DNA of 64,000 bases, taken from Pusillimonas caeni (GTDB lineage: Bacteria > Pseudomonadota > Gammaproteobacteria > Burkholderiales > Burkholderiaceae_B). Location: assembly GCF_003545815.1 (NCBI RefSeq), contig NZ_PDUW01000005.1, positions 248,001 through 312,000 of the forward strand. Direction: 5' to 3'. Made by a program: the position numbers and the translations under genes. Below the pieces are notes generated by a model that did no database searches, was not told the DNA's origin, and worked only from the letters and a program-made list of their open reading frames with translations. This document shows positions 48,187 through 57,149 of the stretch, piece after piece. Every line of letters starts with the position of its first letter. Positions within the stretch are counted from its first letter, which is position 1.

Positions 48187-50633
48187 GGCAGGGACTCCTG
48201 TGATGAAGAAGAAAGAGAGGATGGCAAACCGGGGAACTCGGGCAACAGGTCAGCCGCCCAATCCAGGCCGCGATGGCGCAGCCAAGCGCCTGCGAAGCCA
48301 GGCCCGCCGGCATACAGCAGAATGCGGTCGATGTCGCGCTGGTCTTGCGGGGTGGACGCCCCCGCAAAGGCAAGCGCCGCTGGCCCCAGGTCAAGATCGA
48401 ACAGGCGGTTGCCCAAACGCGACTGGTAGTAGTAGTCGCGCTTCGGTTGAGCCGTGGCGACAATCTCGATCTGCCTGCTGTTCAGCCCGAAGCCCTCGTA
48501 GATCGTGCGGATCTGCGGCTCAGTCGCCTGCGGGTTGGGCAGGAAGATGCGGCTCGCACAGCTTTCGATAATGGCCGGTGCGATGCTCGAATCCTTGATG
48601 TCGGCCAGGCTTTGCGTGGCGAAGATCACCGACACGTTTTTCTTGCGCAGGGTCTTGAGCCACTGCCGGATGCGGGCGGCGAAGGATGGCTCATCGAGAA
48701 ACAACCACGCCTCATCCAGAATCAAGAGGGTCGGCGCGCCATCGAAACGCTCATCGAAGCGGGCAAAGAGATAGCGCAACACCGCCTGCACGGCGGCGGG
48801 ACTGTGCATCAGCTCTTCCATCTCAAAGCCTTGCACATCGGCCATGCCCAGCCGGTCATGATCGGCGTCCAGCAGCTTGCCGTGCGCCCCACCCAGCACA
48901 TAGGGCGCCAACGCCTGGCGCAGCGCGTTCGATTGCAGCAGCACCGAAAAGCCAGTCAGCGTGCGCTGCTCCACCGGCGCACCGGCGAGGCTCCCCAACG
49001 CCGACCAGATGGCGGCCTTGTCATCGGGACTTACCGCCACGCCTTCATGCAGCAAGCGGCCTTCAATCCATTCGGCCGCCCCGGTGCGGTCGCCTTCGCG
49101 GTCAATGCGCGCCAGCGGCTGGAAAGCAATCTCGCCATCATTGCCCAAGTCGTAGTGTTCACCGCCCAGGCCAAGGATGGTGGCGCGCATTGAGCGCCCC
49201 ATGTCAAAGGCAAAGATGCGCGAACCGGGATAACGGCGAAACTGCTGGGCCAGGACAGCGAGCAACACCGACTTGCCCATGCCGGTCGGCCCGGCGACGA
49301 GGGTATGGCCCACGTCGCCAACATGCGTGACCAGCCGGAACGGCGTCGCGCCCTCGGTGCGCGTGACGATCAATGGCGGGCCATCCAAGTGCTCGTTCCT
49401 TTCTGGACCGGCCCAGACCGCCGACACCGGCATCATGTGCGCCAGATTCAATGTAGATACAATGGGCTGCCGTACATTGGCGTAAGCATTGCCCGGTAGG
49501 GACGAGAGCCAGGCATCCACGGCGTTCAAGGTTTCGGGGATGGTCACAAAACTTCGGCCCTGAATCACGCGCTCGACCAAACGCAGCTTTTCATCTGCGA
49601 TGGCGAGGTCAGCGTCCAGCACCGTCACGGTGGTCGTGACATAGCCAAAGGCCACTTGATCGCTGCCCAACTCCTGCAGGGCGGCATCCGCATCGGCGGC
49701 CTTGTTGCTGGCATCGGTATCGACCAGCGGCGACTCCTGCTGGAAAATCGTTTCCCGGAGCAACGCCACAACGTTCTTGCGCTTGGCGAACCACTGACGG
49801 CGCAGGCGGCGCAGCTCCTTTTCCGCCTCGGCTTTGTCCATGCACAGAAATCGCGTACTCCAGCGATAGGCAAAGCCAAGCCGGTTCAGGTCATCCAAAA
49901 TGCCCGGCCAGGTCGAGGTCGGGAACCCCCGCACGGACACCACGCGCAAGTGGGTATCACCGAGAGTTGGCGCCAGCCCACCGACCAGTGCCGAATCAGT
50001 CAGCAGCGCATCCAAATGGAACGGCACCTCCGGCACGCCAATGCGGTAACGCCGTGTCGAGATGGTGGAATGCAGGTAGGTCAACGTCTGGCTGTTGTCC
50101 AGCCAAGCAATTTCCGGCATGACGCCTTCGAGCAGATTAAAGACCCGATCCGTCTCCGCCACGAAGGCGGCCAAGCGCTCGCGCCAGTCCACGCCTGCGG
50201 AGGGCCGGTTCTCATACAGCATCCCCGCCGCCCGGGCTCGGGATTCCTCGGGCGGCAAAAACACCAGGGTTAGGTGATAGGCACTCTCGAAGTGATTACC
50301 GGCTTCTTCAAAGGCGGCGCGGCGCTCCTGATCGACCAGCCAGGACAGACTTTCAGGAAAATCAGAATGGGGATAGTTCGCCGCCGGGCGACGTTCGGCT
50401 TCGATGAACAGCGCCCAGCCCGAGCCCAGGCGGCGTAGCGCATTGTTCAAGCGGGCGGACGTGGCAATCAGTTCGCCTTGGGTGGCACTGTCCAAGTCCG
50501 GCCCTCGAAAGCGCACCGTGCGCTGAAAACTGCCGTCCTTGTTCAGGACGACGCCGGGCGCAACCAATCCGGCCCAAGGCAGCCAGTCAGCCAACAGTGC
50601 GGGGCGCTGACGATACTCGGCAAGGTTCAGCAT
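48183..50633 (-). CDS. trbE: Conjugal transfer ATPase TrbE (VirB4-like)
   Basis: An 816-residue ATPase that energises pilus assembly. The VirB4 N-terminal domain (about 1-400) is followed by Walker A GPTGMGKSVLL near residue 450 and Walker B LLILDEAWLFLD near 640. The C-terminal KRDYYYQSRLGNRLFDLDL is typical of the family. It is preceded by trbD with a 12-bp gap. Confidence 0.96.
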   Translation of the reverse strand: MLNLAEYRQRPALLADWLPWAGLVAPGVVLNKDGSFQRTVRFRGPDLDSATQGELIATSARLNNALRRLGSGWALFIEAERRPAANYPHSDFPESLSWLVDQERRAAFEEAGNHFESAYHLTLVFLPPEESRARAAGMLYENRPSAGVDWRERLAAFVAETDRVFNLLEGVMPEIAWLDNSQTLTYLHSTISTRRYRIGVPEVPFHLDALLTDSALVGGLAPTLGDTHLRVVSVRGFPTSTWPGILDDLNRLGFAYRWSTRFLCMDKAEAEKELRRLRRQWFAKRKNVVALLRETIFQQESPLVDTDASNKAADADAALQELGSDQVAFGYVTTTVTVLDADLAIADEKLRLVERVIQGRSFVTIPETLNAVDAWLSSLPGNAYANVRQPIVSTLNLAHMMPVSAVWAGPERNEHLDGPPLIVTRTEGATPFRLVTHVGDVGHTLVAGPTGMGKSVLLAVLAQQFRRYPGSRIFAFDMGRSMRATILGLGGEHYDLGNDGEIAFQPLARIDREGDRTGAAEWIEGRLLHEGVAVSPDDKAAIWSALGSLAGAPVEQRTLTGFSVLLQSNALRQALAPYVLGGAHGKLLDADHDRLGMADVQGFEMEELMHSPAAVQAVLRYLFARFDERFDGAPTLLILDEAWLFLDEPSFAARIRQWLKTLRKKNVSVIFATQSLADIKDSSIAPAIIESCASRIFLPNPQATEPQIRTIYEGFGLNSRQIEIVATAQPKRDYYYQSRLGNRLFDLDLGPAALAFAGASTPQDQRDIDRILLYAGGPGFAGAWLRHRGLDWAADLLPEFPGLPSSLSSSSQESLP

Positions 50634-50645
50634 GGCGTCATCCCC

Positions 50646-50930
50646 TCACACGTCCAGCAGCGTCTTGTGCTTGATGTGGCGGGCGAAGACCTGCATGAAC
50701 TGCGAGTCAACCCGTGCGCCCCACACCGCCAGAGAGTGACCGACAATCCACAGCACCACGCCCGGAATCCATAGTTGCAGGCCCAGCCCTACAGCGGCGG
50801 CGAGCGTGCCGTTGGCAATCGCCACGGTGCGCGGTGCGCCGCCCAGCAGAATCGGCTCGGTCAGCGACCGGTGCAGCGGAATTTCAAAGCCCGGGGCGAA
50901 GCTGGGCGCGCCTTCGGTGTTGGCACTCAT
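50646..50930 (-). CDS. trbD: Conjugal transfer protein TrbD (VirB3-like)
   Basis: A 94-residue inner-membrane protein with one or two hydrophobic segments (TLAAAVGLGLQLWIPGVVLWIVG) and the family start FEIPLHRSLTEPILLGG. Its ATG overlaps the trbC stop codon. Confidence 0.93.
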   Translation of the reverse strand: MSANTEGAPSFAPGFEIPLHRSLTEPILLGGAPRTVAIANGTLAAAVGLGLQLWIPGVVLWIVGHSLAVWGARVDSQFMQVFARHIKHKTLLDV

Positions 50931-51301
50931 ACGACGGCCCCGCCCGAGAAGGAAAAGAATGACAGGAAGAACGAGGACGCGGCAAACGCAATCGACAGGC
51001 CAAAGACAATCTGAATCAGCTTGCGAAAGCCCCCACTGGTGTCGCCAAAGGCCAGCGCCAGCCCCGTGGCGATAATGATGATGACTGCGACGATGCGCGC
51101 CACCGGCCCCTGGATGGATTCGAGGATGGATTGCAGCGGCCCTTCCCAGGGCATGGAGGAACCGGCAGCCTGGGCCGCACCGGCTAGAAGCATCAACATC
51201 GCGGCCAGCAACAGCCCTTGCGCCTCAGGACGGACAAGCTGGCGCAAGCGGATGACGTTGAAAAGCGGAACCGCAGAAATACGGAAAGCAACAGGCGTCA
51301 T
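50927..51301 (-). CDS. trbC: Conjugal transfer pilin TrbC (VirB2-like)
   Basis: A 124-residue pilin precursor. A long signal region ends near AGAAQAAGSSMPWE; two hydrophobic helices follow (IVAVIIIIATGLALAFG and LIQIVFGLSIAFAASSFFL). RP4-type TrbC is cyclised, but the maturation site is not obvious here. It overlaps trbB and trbD by ATGA junctions. Confidence 0.92.
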   Translation of the reverse strand: MTPVAFRISAVPLFNVIRLRQLVRPEAQGLLLAAMLMLLAGAAQAAGSSMPWEGPLQSILESIQGPVARIVAVIIIIATGLALAFGDTSGGFRKLIQIVFGLSIAFAASSFFLSFFSFSGGAVV

Positions 51302-52344
51302 GACAGTTCTCCAGACAGATCAGGGGATGGTGAAGAAGGCGACGATGGCTCGGGAAATGGCGACGGTTCAGGAAAAGGAACTTGGAGCGCATCGGCCAGT
51401 TGGTAGCCCGTGCCGTCAAAACCGACCACGCGAGCAATGCTCTCGATACGGCGTTTGCGGCCGCGTCCAACGATGTAGATCACGACATTGACCGCCTCGG
51501 CGATCAGGGCACGCGGCGGATTCACCGCCACTTCCAGAATCAGTTGTTCCAGACGCAACAACGCCCCCACGGCGGAACCGGCATGAATAGTGGCGATGCC
51601 GCCCGGGTGGCCTGTGCCCCAGACCTTGATGAGATCCAGCGCTTCGCCGCCGCGCACCTCGCCCACCACTACACGGTCGGGGCGCAAGCGCATCGTGGCA
51701 CGCACCAGCTCCTGCATCGTCACGACACCCATACGGGTGCGCAGCGGCACGTGGTCGGTTGCGGTGCATTGCAATTCAACCGTGTCTTCGAGCACCAGCA
51801 CGCGGTCGCCCGTGGCGGCGATTTCGGCCAGCAAGGCATTGGCAAGCGTGGTCTTGCCGGTGCTGGTGCCGCCAGCGATCAGGATGTTCTGCCGTGCACG
51901 TATGGCCCGCACCAGAAAACCGGCCTGGGCGGCGCTCATCATGCCGTCGCTGATGTAACGATCCAAGGGAATGACGCCCACGGCACGCTTGCGTAGCGCA
52001 AAGGCGGGGCCGGGGGCTGCGGGCGGCAAGATGCCCTCGAAGCGCTCGCCGGTTTCGGGCAATTCGGCGGTCAAGAGCGGCTGGCCGCGATGCACTTCTG
52101 CGCCGACGTGGGCGGCAACCAGACGGATGATGCGCTCCCCATCGGCTTCGGACAGTTCCAAGCCCAACGGCGCACGACCACTGGAGAGACGATCCACCCA
52201 GAGGCTGCGGTCGGGGTTGAGCATGATTTCCACCACGTCCGGGTCTTCCAGGGCGGCGGCGATCACCGGCCCCATGGCGGTGCGCAGCATCTGGATGCGG
52301 CGATCCAGCGCGACAGCATTGGAGGATTTGGGCAAGGCGCTCAC
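51298..52344 (-). CDS. trbB: Conjugal transfer ATPase TrbB (VirB11-like)
   Basis: A 348-residue hexameric secretion ATPase. Visible are Walker A GGTSTGKTTLANAL, the Asp box VLEDTVELQC, Walker B RPDRVVVGEVRGGEALD and the His box GHPGGIATIHA. The C-terminal tail is rich in Pro and Ser and seems nonconserved. It overlaps the ribbon-helix-helix gene before it and trbC after it. Confidence 0.96.
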   Translation of the reverse strand: MSALPKSSNAVALDRRIQMLRTAMGPVIAAALEDPDVVEIMLNPDRSLWVDRLSSGRAPLGLELSEADGERIIRLVAAHVGAEVHRGQPLLTAELPETGERFEGILPPAAPGPAFALRKRAVGVIPLDRYISDGMMSAAQAGFLVRAIRARQNILIAGGTSTGKTTLANALLAEIAATGDRVLVLEDTVELQCTATDHVPLRTRMGVVTMQELVRATMRLRPDRVVVGEVRGGEALDLIKVWGTGHPGGIATIHAGSAVGALLRLEQLILEVAVNPPRALIAEAVNVVIYIVGRGRKRRIESIARVVGFDGTGYQLADALQVPFPEPSPFPEPSSPSSPSPDLSGELS

Positions 52345-52805
52345 GAGACACGCTCCCGTACCTCTAACGGCGGCGACGCATCATCTATACGCACTGGTTC
52401 GGGGTGCAGTTCTTCCACCACGTCGCGCACCAGGCTGCGGCCACGCAGCAGGTGGCGGCCAAGCTGTTCGACGAATTGCTCGAAGCGCGCCTTGCCCTGG
52501 GCGCGGGCCGCATCCTGATGGGCTTCGGGCACGGGTGTACTGACCGTCAGGTAGTAGCGCACAAACAGCGCCAGGGTTTCGATTTGGATATTCTGGTCGC
52601 GCTCCAGGCGCTCGAACTGGCGCGACAGGCGATCGAGCCGCTTGGCCATCGCCGCTTCGCGCTGGTCGCCCGCATCCGGCGAAAGCCAGGAAGCCAAGGC
52701 GGCGGCGACGATGGACGACTTGGACACGCCTTTCTTGGCGGCCAGTTCGTCCAGGCGCTTGGCGTGTTCGGGATGGATGAAGAGATTCAAGCGATATCGG
52801 CTCAT
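52341..52805 (-). CDS. Ribbon-helix-helix (CopG-like) regulator of the transfer operon
   Basis: A 154-residue protein starting with a ribbon-helix-helix fold (RYRLNLFIHPEHAKRLDELAAKKGVSKSSIVAAAL), followed by a coiled-coil-like segment (AMAKRLDRLSRQFERLERDQ) that may tetramerise. A gene of this type between traG and trbB is standard in Tn4371-like elements. Its ATGA overlaps with both neighbours suggest it represses or tunes its own operon. Confidence 0.85.
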   Translation of the reverse strand: MSRYRLNLFIHPEHAKRLDELAAKKGVSKSSIVAAALASWLSPDAGDQREAAMAKRLDRLSRQFERLERDQNIQIETLALFVRYYLTVSTPVPEAHQDAARAQGKARFEQFVEQLGRHLLRGRSLVRDVVEELHPEPVRIDDASPPLEVRERVS

Positions 52806-54802
52806 AGCTGGATTCCGTCATCAGGGTCGAGGGCAGCCATGCGCGCCACGCGCTGCATGGCGGGGTCAAGCTGGCTGGGAAGCATGGGTGACAGGTCGTC
52901 GTCATCAAGCAGCGACAAGTCGCTGACCGGGTATTGGGGTTCGGGACTGTAGGCGGTGGCCTCTGATAGCTCTGGCTGTTGACGCGGGCCACCGTCGTCG
53001 GCTGTGCCGGCCATGTCGTCACTGTCTATCGACGCGGGAGCAGCGGGAACAGCCGGAATCACAAGACCGCTCCAATCATCAGGGCGAGCCGGCGGCGCAT
53101 CCGCGTAGCGCTCGGCGGCCAGCGCAGGCGGCGGCAGTACGCGATAGGAGAAATTGGTATCCGCGTAATAGCGCAGCTTCTTGGCCTTGATGGGCGCGAC
53201 ACTGGAAACCATCACCACTGCTTCATCCGGCGGAAGCTGCATGACCTCGCCCGGTGTCAGCAGTGGCCGGGCTGTTTCCTGGCGCGACACCATCAGGTGT
53301 CCAAGCCAGGGGGCCAGTCGATGCCCGGCATAGTTGCGCTGGGCGCGAAGTTCCGTGGCCGTACCCAATGTCTCGGAAATCCGCTTGGCGGTGCGCTCAT
53401 CGTTGGTGGCGAACGTCACGCGCACATGGCAGTTGTCCAGAATCGAATGGTTCTGGCCGTAGGCTTTGTCGATCTGGTTCAGCGACTGCGCAATCAGAAA
53501 GCTGCGAATGCCGTAGCCCGCCATAAAGGCCAGCGCCGTCTCAAAGAAATCCAGACGCCCCAGCGCGGGGAACTCATCGAGCATCAACAGCAGCTTGTGG
53601 CGACGGGCGATGCCATCCGACCCATCCAGCGATTCCGTCAGCCGCCGTCCAATTTGGTTGAGAATCAGGCGAATCAACGGCTTGGTACGGCTGATATCTG
53701 AGGGCGGCACGACCAGGTACAGCGATACCGGGTGTTCCGACGCAATCAGGTCAGCTATGCGCCAATCGCAGCGCGAGGTGACTTCGGCCACCGTAGGGTC
53801 GCGGTACAGCCCGAGGAACGACATGGCGGTGGACAAAACGCCCGAACGCTCGTTATCCGATTTATTCAGCACTTCTCTTGCGGCGGACGCCACCACCGGA
53901 TGCGTCGCATCCCCCAGATGCGCAGTCGTCATCATGCGATGCAGCGTCAGCTCGAAGGGACACGCCGGATCGGACAGAAAGTTCGCCACACCGCGCAGCG
54001 TTTTGTCTTCGCCCGCATAGAGCACATGCAGGATGGCACCCACCAGCAGCGCGTGACTGGTTTTCTCCCAGTGGTTGCGGCGTTCCAGCGCGCCTTCCGG
54101 GTCAACCAGAATGTCGGCGATGTTCTGCACGTCTCGCACTTCATGCTCGCCCCTGCGCACTTCCAGCAACGGGTTGTAGCCGGCGGACTTCCCATCGGTG
54201 GGGTTGAACAGCAAGCAGTGAGAAAAGCGCGCACGCCAGCCAGCGGTGATCTGCCAGTTCTCGCCCTTGATGTCATGGATGACGGCAGACGCAGGCCAGG
54301 ACAGCAAGGTCGGCACCACCAAGCCCACGCCCTTGCCCGAACGGGTGGGCGCGAAGGCCAGCACGTGTTCCGGCCCTTCATGGCGCAGGTATTGTTCGTC
54401 ATGCAGCCCCAGGAAGAGGCCGGTAGGCTGATTCAGTCCGGCCTTACGGATGTCGGTGGCGTCTGCCCAGCGTGCTGAACCGTAGGTCGTCACCAGCCGC
54501 GCCTGACGCGAACGCCAGATCGACATACCGATGGCGACCACGACTGCAATAAGACCGCTGCCGCCAGCGATCATGCCGCCCGCGTTGAACACCTCGGGGG
54601 CATAGGCGTCGAAGAAGAACCACCACTCGAACAGTCGCCAGGGGTGATAGACCGGTGTGCCGTAGAAGTCGAACCAGGGCAAGCCCAGGCGTAGCTGATA
54701 ACCCAGGGCGGCGGCTGTCCATTGTGTGGCGCTCCACACGCCAGCGATCACAATGCCGAATACGACGGCGATCTGCCCGAACAACACGTTCGTCCCTTGC
54801 AT
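52802..54802 (-). CDS. traG: Type IV coupling protein TraG (VirD4-like)
   Basis: A 666-residue membrane ATPase that links the relaxosome to the mating channel. Two or three N-terminal membrane helices are followed by Walker A APTRSGKGVGLVVPTLL (about 151) and Walker B LLLMLDEFPALGRL. GYGIRSFLIAQSLNQI and CHVRVTFATNDE are typical TraG segments. A DNA-relaxase gene, its partner, is not in the window. First gene of the tight traG-trb operon. Confidence 0.96.
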   Translation of the reverse strand: MQGTNVLFGQIAVVFGIVIAGVWSATQWTAAALGYQLRLGLPWFDFYGTPVYHPWRLFEWWFFFDAYAPEVFNAGGMIAGGSGLIAVVVAIGMSIWRSRQARLVTTYGSARWADATDIRKAGLNQPTGLFLGLHDEQYLRHEGPEHVLAFAPTRSGKGVGLVVPTLLSWPASAVIHDIKGENWQITAGWRARFSHCLLFNPTDGKSAGYNPLLEVRRGEHEVRDVQNIADILVDPEGALERRNHWEKTSHALLVGAILHVLYAGEDKTLRGVANFLSDPACPFELTLHRMMTTAHLGDATHPVVASAAREVLNKSDNERSGVLSTAMSFLGLYRDPTVAEVTSRCDWRIADLIASEHPVSLYLVVPPSDISRTKPLIRLILNQIGRRLTESLDGSDGIARRHKLLLMLDEFPALGRLDFFETALAFMAGYGIRSFLIAQSLNQIDKAYGQNHSILDNCHVRVTFATNDERTAKRISETLGTATELRAQRNYAGHRLAPWLGHLMVSRQETARPLLTPGEVMQLPPDEAVVMVSSVAPIKAKKLRYYADTNFSYRVLPPPALAAERYADAPPARPDDWSGLVIPAVPAAPASIDSDDMAGTADDGGPRQQPELSEATAYSPEPQYPVSDLSLLDDDDLSPMLPSQLDPAMQRVARMAALDPDDGIQL

Positions 54803-55035
54803 ACCCCGGCCTCCGATTTCTCCTGACCTATATCCTGTTCAAAAGCGGCACAAACCTGTGCCTGCCTCATGAGAATCGGTGCTGGGGCAGTGCCGGTCAA
54901 AGACCGTTATCGGGACAATGCTGATGAAAAAAACATCAATTCATACCAGAGCGAACACGACAAAAACGCCGCAAGCGTGGGCGCGCTGCGGCGTGTCGGG
55001 AAAGAAAAACGGAATCTGTCGGGAAATGCCGACGA

Positions 55036-55308
55036 TCAGAACTTCGGTGGCGTCTCGGAGGGGGTGTAAGGCACTGTGCCGTCGCCATAGAAGCGTTTGC
55101 GCGTAGTTTCGGCAACCCGGTCACAAAGGACATCACCCAGGCTGACGCGATCTGTCTTGCACTGCTGACGTAGCTCTTTCAACCGTTCAGGATTCGCCGC
55201 TAGCGACTCTACAGTCTCCGTAGTGACGGCGGTGGGCGGTGTTGGCCGATCACAAGCCGCCAGCAGCAGCATCGTCGGTAAAAACATAATAATCTTTATT
55301 TGTTTCAA
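55036..55308 (-). CDS. Entry-exclusion-like lipoprotein (EexN/TrbK type)
   Basis: A 90-residue small lipoprotein. The signal (KQIKIIMFLPTMLLLAAC) ends in lipobox LAAC. The mature part has two further cysteines (QQCKTDRVSLGDVLCDRV), and the tail RKRFYGDGTVPYTP resembles the TrbJ tail. Small lipoproteins of this type block redundant transfer into cells that already hold the element. A TTG start at 55308 gives a normal signal peptide; an ATG at 55287 would shorten it. Confidence 0.7.
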   Translation of the reverse strand: MKQIKIIMFLPTMLLLAACDRPTPPTAVTTETVESLAANPERLKELRQQCKTDRVSLGDVLCDRVAETTRKRFYGDGTVPYTPSETPPKF

Positions 55309-55354
55309 GGCCTGACCACCCACGAAATGTATAAATTGAGATAAATACCGATTT

Positions 55355-56245
55355 CTATACGTCCGACTCGATAGACTCCAGCCGTTCAATAAACCGAGCC
55401 AGCATCAGCGACGGCTCGACATCCCGACGCAACAAGTAGGTGATTAACATGGGCGGACGCCCTGCAAGTTGCCGCGCCACAACTCCCGGTTCACGGGTGG
55501 ATGCGATATGTGCTGCACCAGCAAGGCCCAATGCTAGACCCGCCGACACAAGCGCCATCATCACCTCGAACGAGGCCACACGCTGCGCGAGTAGCGGTTC
55601 CTTATCCTGCCTACGCAACACACGATCGACCTGGCGAGCATGGCCCTCGCATACAGCGGGGTCACCCAGTACGAGGGGATAGCGCAGCACTTCCTCTAGC
55701 GGAATTTTGCGGTACTCCAGCACAGGATGACGTGAAGGCACAGCCACCATCAACTGATCTTCCCAAACCGCTTCGACAATGATGCCGTCACCCACCGCAT
55801 CAGCCATAGAAAAGCCTGCGTCATATAGGTCATCGTGCAGCCCTTTAATTTGCTGAGCCAGCGGCACCTCGAATAACCGAACCTCAACTTCAGGATCCTC
55901 TTCGCGACATCGTGCCAGCAGGGTCGGTAGGCGCGATGGAGTAATGCCGTCAGACAAGGCAATGCGCAACTGCCCCTGAAAGCCATTGGCAGCAGACTTA
56001 ACGCTTTCCCGCCCTTGCTCCAAGGCGGCAAGTGCGCGCTGCACATGTTCCAAGAAAAGCCCACCGGCAAGGGTGATCCGGGTGCTACGCGTGGTTCGGA
56101 CGAAAAGCTGCACGCCCAACTCTTCTTCCAGTTCTTTGATGGCGCGCGATAGCGGAGATTGCTCAATATGCAGCCGCTCTGCTGCTCGTGCGAAGTGAAG
56201 CTCTTCTGCAACTGCGATAAAACAACGAAGGTGTCGGAGCTCCAT
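55355..56245 (-). CDS. LysR-family regulator (TraR position)
   Basis: A 296-residue LysR-type regulator with an N-terminal winged helix (LRHLRCFIAVAEELHFARAAERL, SPLSRAIKELEEELG) and a C-terminal effector-binding domain (about 90-296). In Tn4371-like elements a LysR gene (traR) lies just upstream of traG, as here, so it probably controls transfer genes. It is preceded by a degraded region. Confidence 0.88.
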   Translation of the reverse strand: MELRHLRCFIAVAEELHFARAAERLHIEQSPLSRAIKELEEELGVQLFVRTTRSTRITLAGGLFLEHVQRALAALEQGRESVKSAANGFQGQLRIALSDGITPSRLPTLLARCREEDPEVEVRLFEVPLAQQIKGLHDDLYDAGFSMADAVGDGIIVEAVWEDQLMVAVPSRHPVLEYRKIPLEEVLRYPLVLGDPAVCEGHARQVDRVLRRQDKEPLLAQRVASFEVMMALVSAGLALGLAGAAHIASTREPGVVARQLAGRPPMLITYLLRRDVEPSLMLARFIERLESIESDV

Positions 56246-56855
56246 GAAGCCTCACTCTAGAACTTCTACGCCGATATGGCATCGAAAAAGGAACCATGCT
56301 CCTTCTCGGTGCATCAGGAGACGATTTTTATGTAAAGTGATAAGCATGTGAAGTGTCAACTGAACAGGGTCGGTCCCCGTCACCGAAAAATGCGCCTAAA
56401 ATGGCTATAGTTGCCGCACTATAACGAGCTCACACTGAGAAATTATCAGAAGATGGACCGTTTATACGAGGATGACAAAAATGTAATCGACGCGTAACTG
56501 GATTGTCAGATTGAACCGGTTTGCATATGGCATGAAGCAGTGCTTGCCCCGTCATCGGGAGGTATGGAAAACCATGTTCCTATAGCTCCTTCCTTTTACA
56601 GAACGCCCTCGTCAATATGGTGAACAACGAATTGAATTCACAATATGGTCATGGGCGACCGGCTTTTTTCGCGTTGCCCTATCTCGGACTCAACGATACG
56701 ATGGTCTTAGTCTTGGTAATCGGCAAAGCCATCACACGCCTGCACGTTGGAAATACTTTTGCGCGTTCGGGAAAAACTGGAGCGAGGTCGATTTCAGCAT
56801 AAGCAGCCGACCTGCTAAACCCTAGCCACGAGTTGGTAGCACGACTCAAGCAGTT
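56246..56855. other. Degraded region with no intact gene
   Basis: About 600 bp without a credible coding sequence. It contains an orphan copper-type promoter (56473-56526) whose only downstream start (ATG at 56563, MENHVPIAP...) stops after 19 codons. The rest shows no recognised family. It joins the truncated ccmB fragment on the right. Confidence 0.45.
56473..56526 (+). promoter_or_regulatory. Copper-type promoter, copy A (orphan)
   Basis: TGACA-N4-TGTAAT-N5-CGTAAC-N5-TGTCAG-N11-TTGCAT: the same elements at the same spacings as the three promoters at 60916, 61625 and 63311. The -10 is poorer and no intact gene follows. Confidence 0.65.
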
Positions 56856-57018
56856 AAGGGCGGGCACCCAAAGGATGCCCAGGGCGATCTGCCGTAACGT
56901 GTCTCGTTCGGGGCCGATACCTAGAGGAAGTAGGCTCACCACGGTGACAAAGAAAAGCAAGCGGCGTTAGGGCATCAGCCTGGCGGCGCATGGCGGGTCT
57001 CACATCACGCCGTATCGC
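56856..57018 (-). pseudogene. ccmB: Fragment of ccmB (heme exporter subunit)
   Basis: On the reverse strand RPAMRRQADALTPLAF in one frame continues after a frameshift near 56950 as FFVTVVSLLPLGIGPE and LGILWV in another. This order matches the N-terminal 50 residues of CcmB, the membrane subunit of the cytochrome c maturation heme exporter. The fragment ends abruptly near 56856 and is cut on the 5' side close to the insertion sequence. It is a non-functional remnant. Confidence 0.7.
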
Positions 57019-57027
57019 CCCACTAAG

Positions 57028-57061
57028 GTAAGCGTCTGCCGAACCTTGCAATTACCCACAA
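57028..57061. repeat. Left terminal inverted repeat of the IS
   Basis: Begins GTAAGCGTCTGCCGAACC and ends ACCCACAA. It matches the complement of 58548-58581 at 33 of 34 positions. Confidence 0.9.
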
Positions 57062-57149
57062 ATATCAAGCAGTTGTGAAAGATTTTTGATAGTTTAAATT
57101 AACTTCGCTGTAACCTGTTGCCATGCGGACGATCTCGGAGGCTATTCGG

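Noticed and set aside
56617-56802. A 61-codon plus-strand frame in the degraded region
   Set aside because: It has no ribosome site and no recognisable domain, and it lies among gene remnants.
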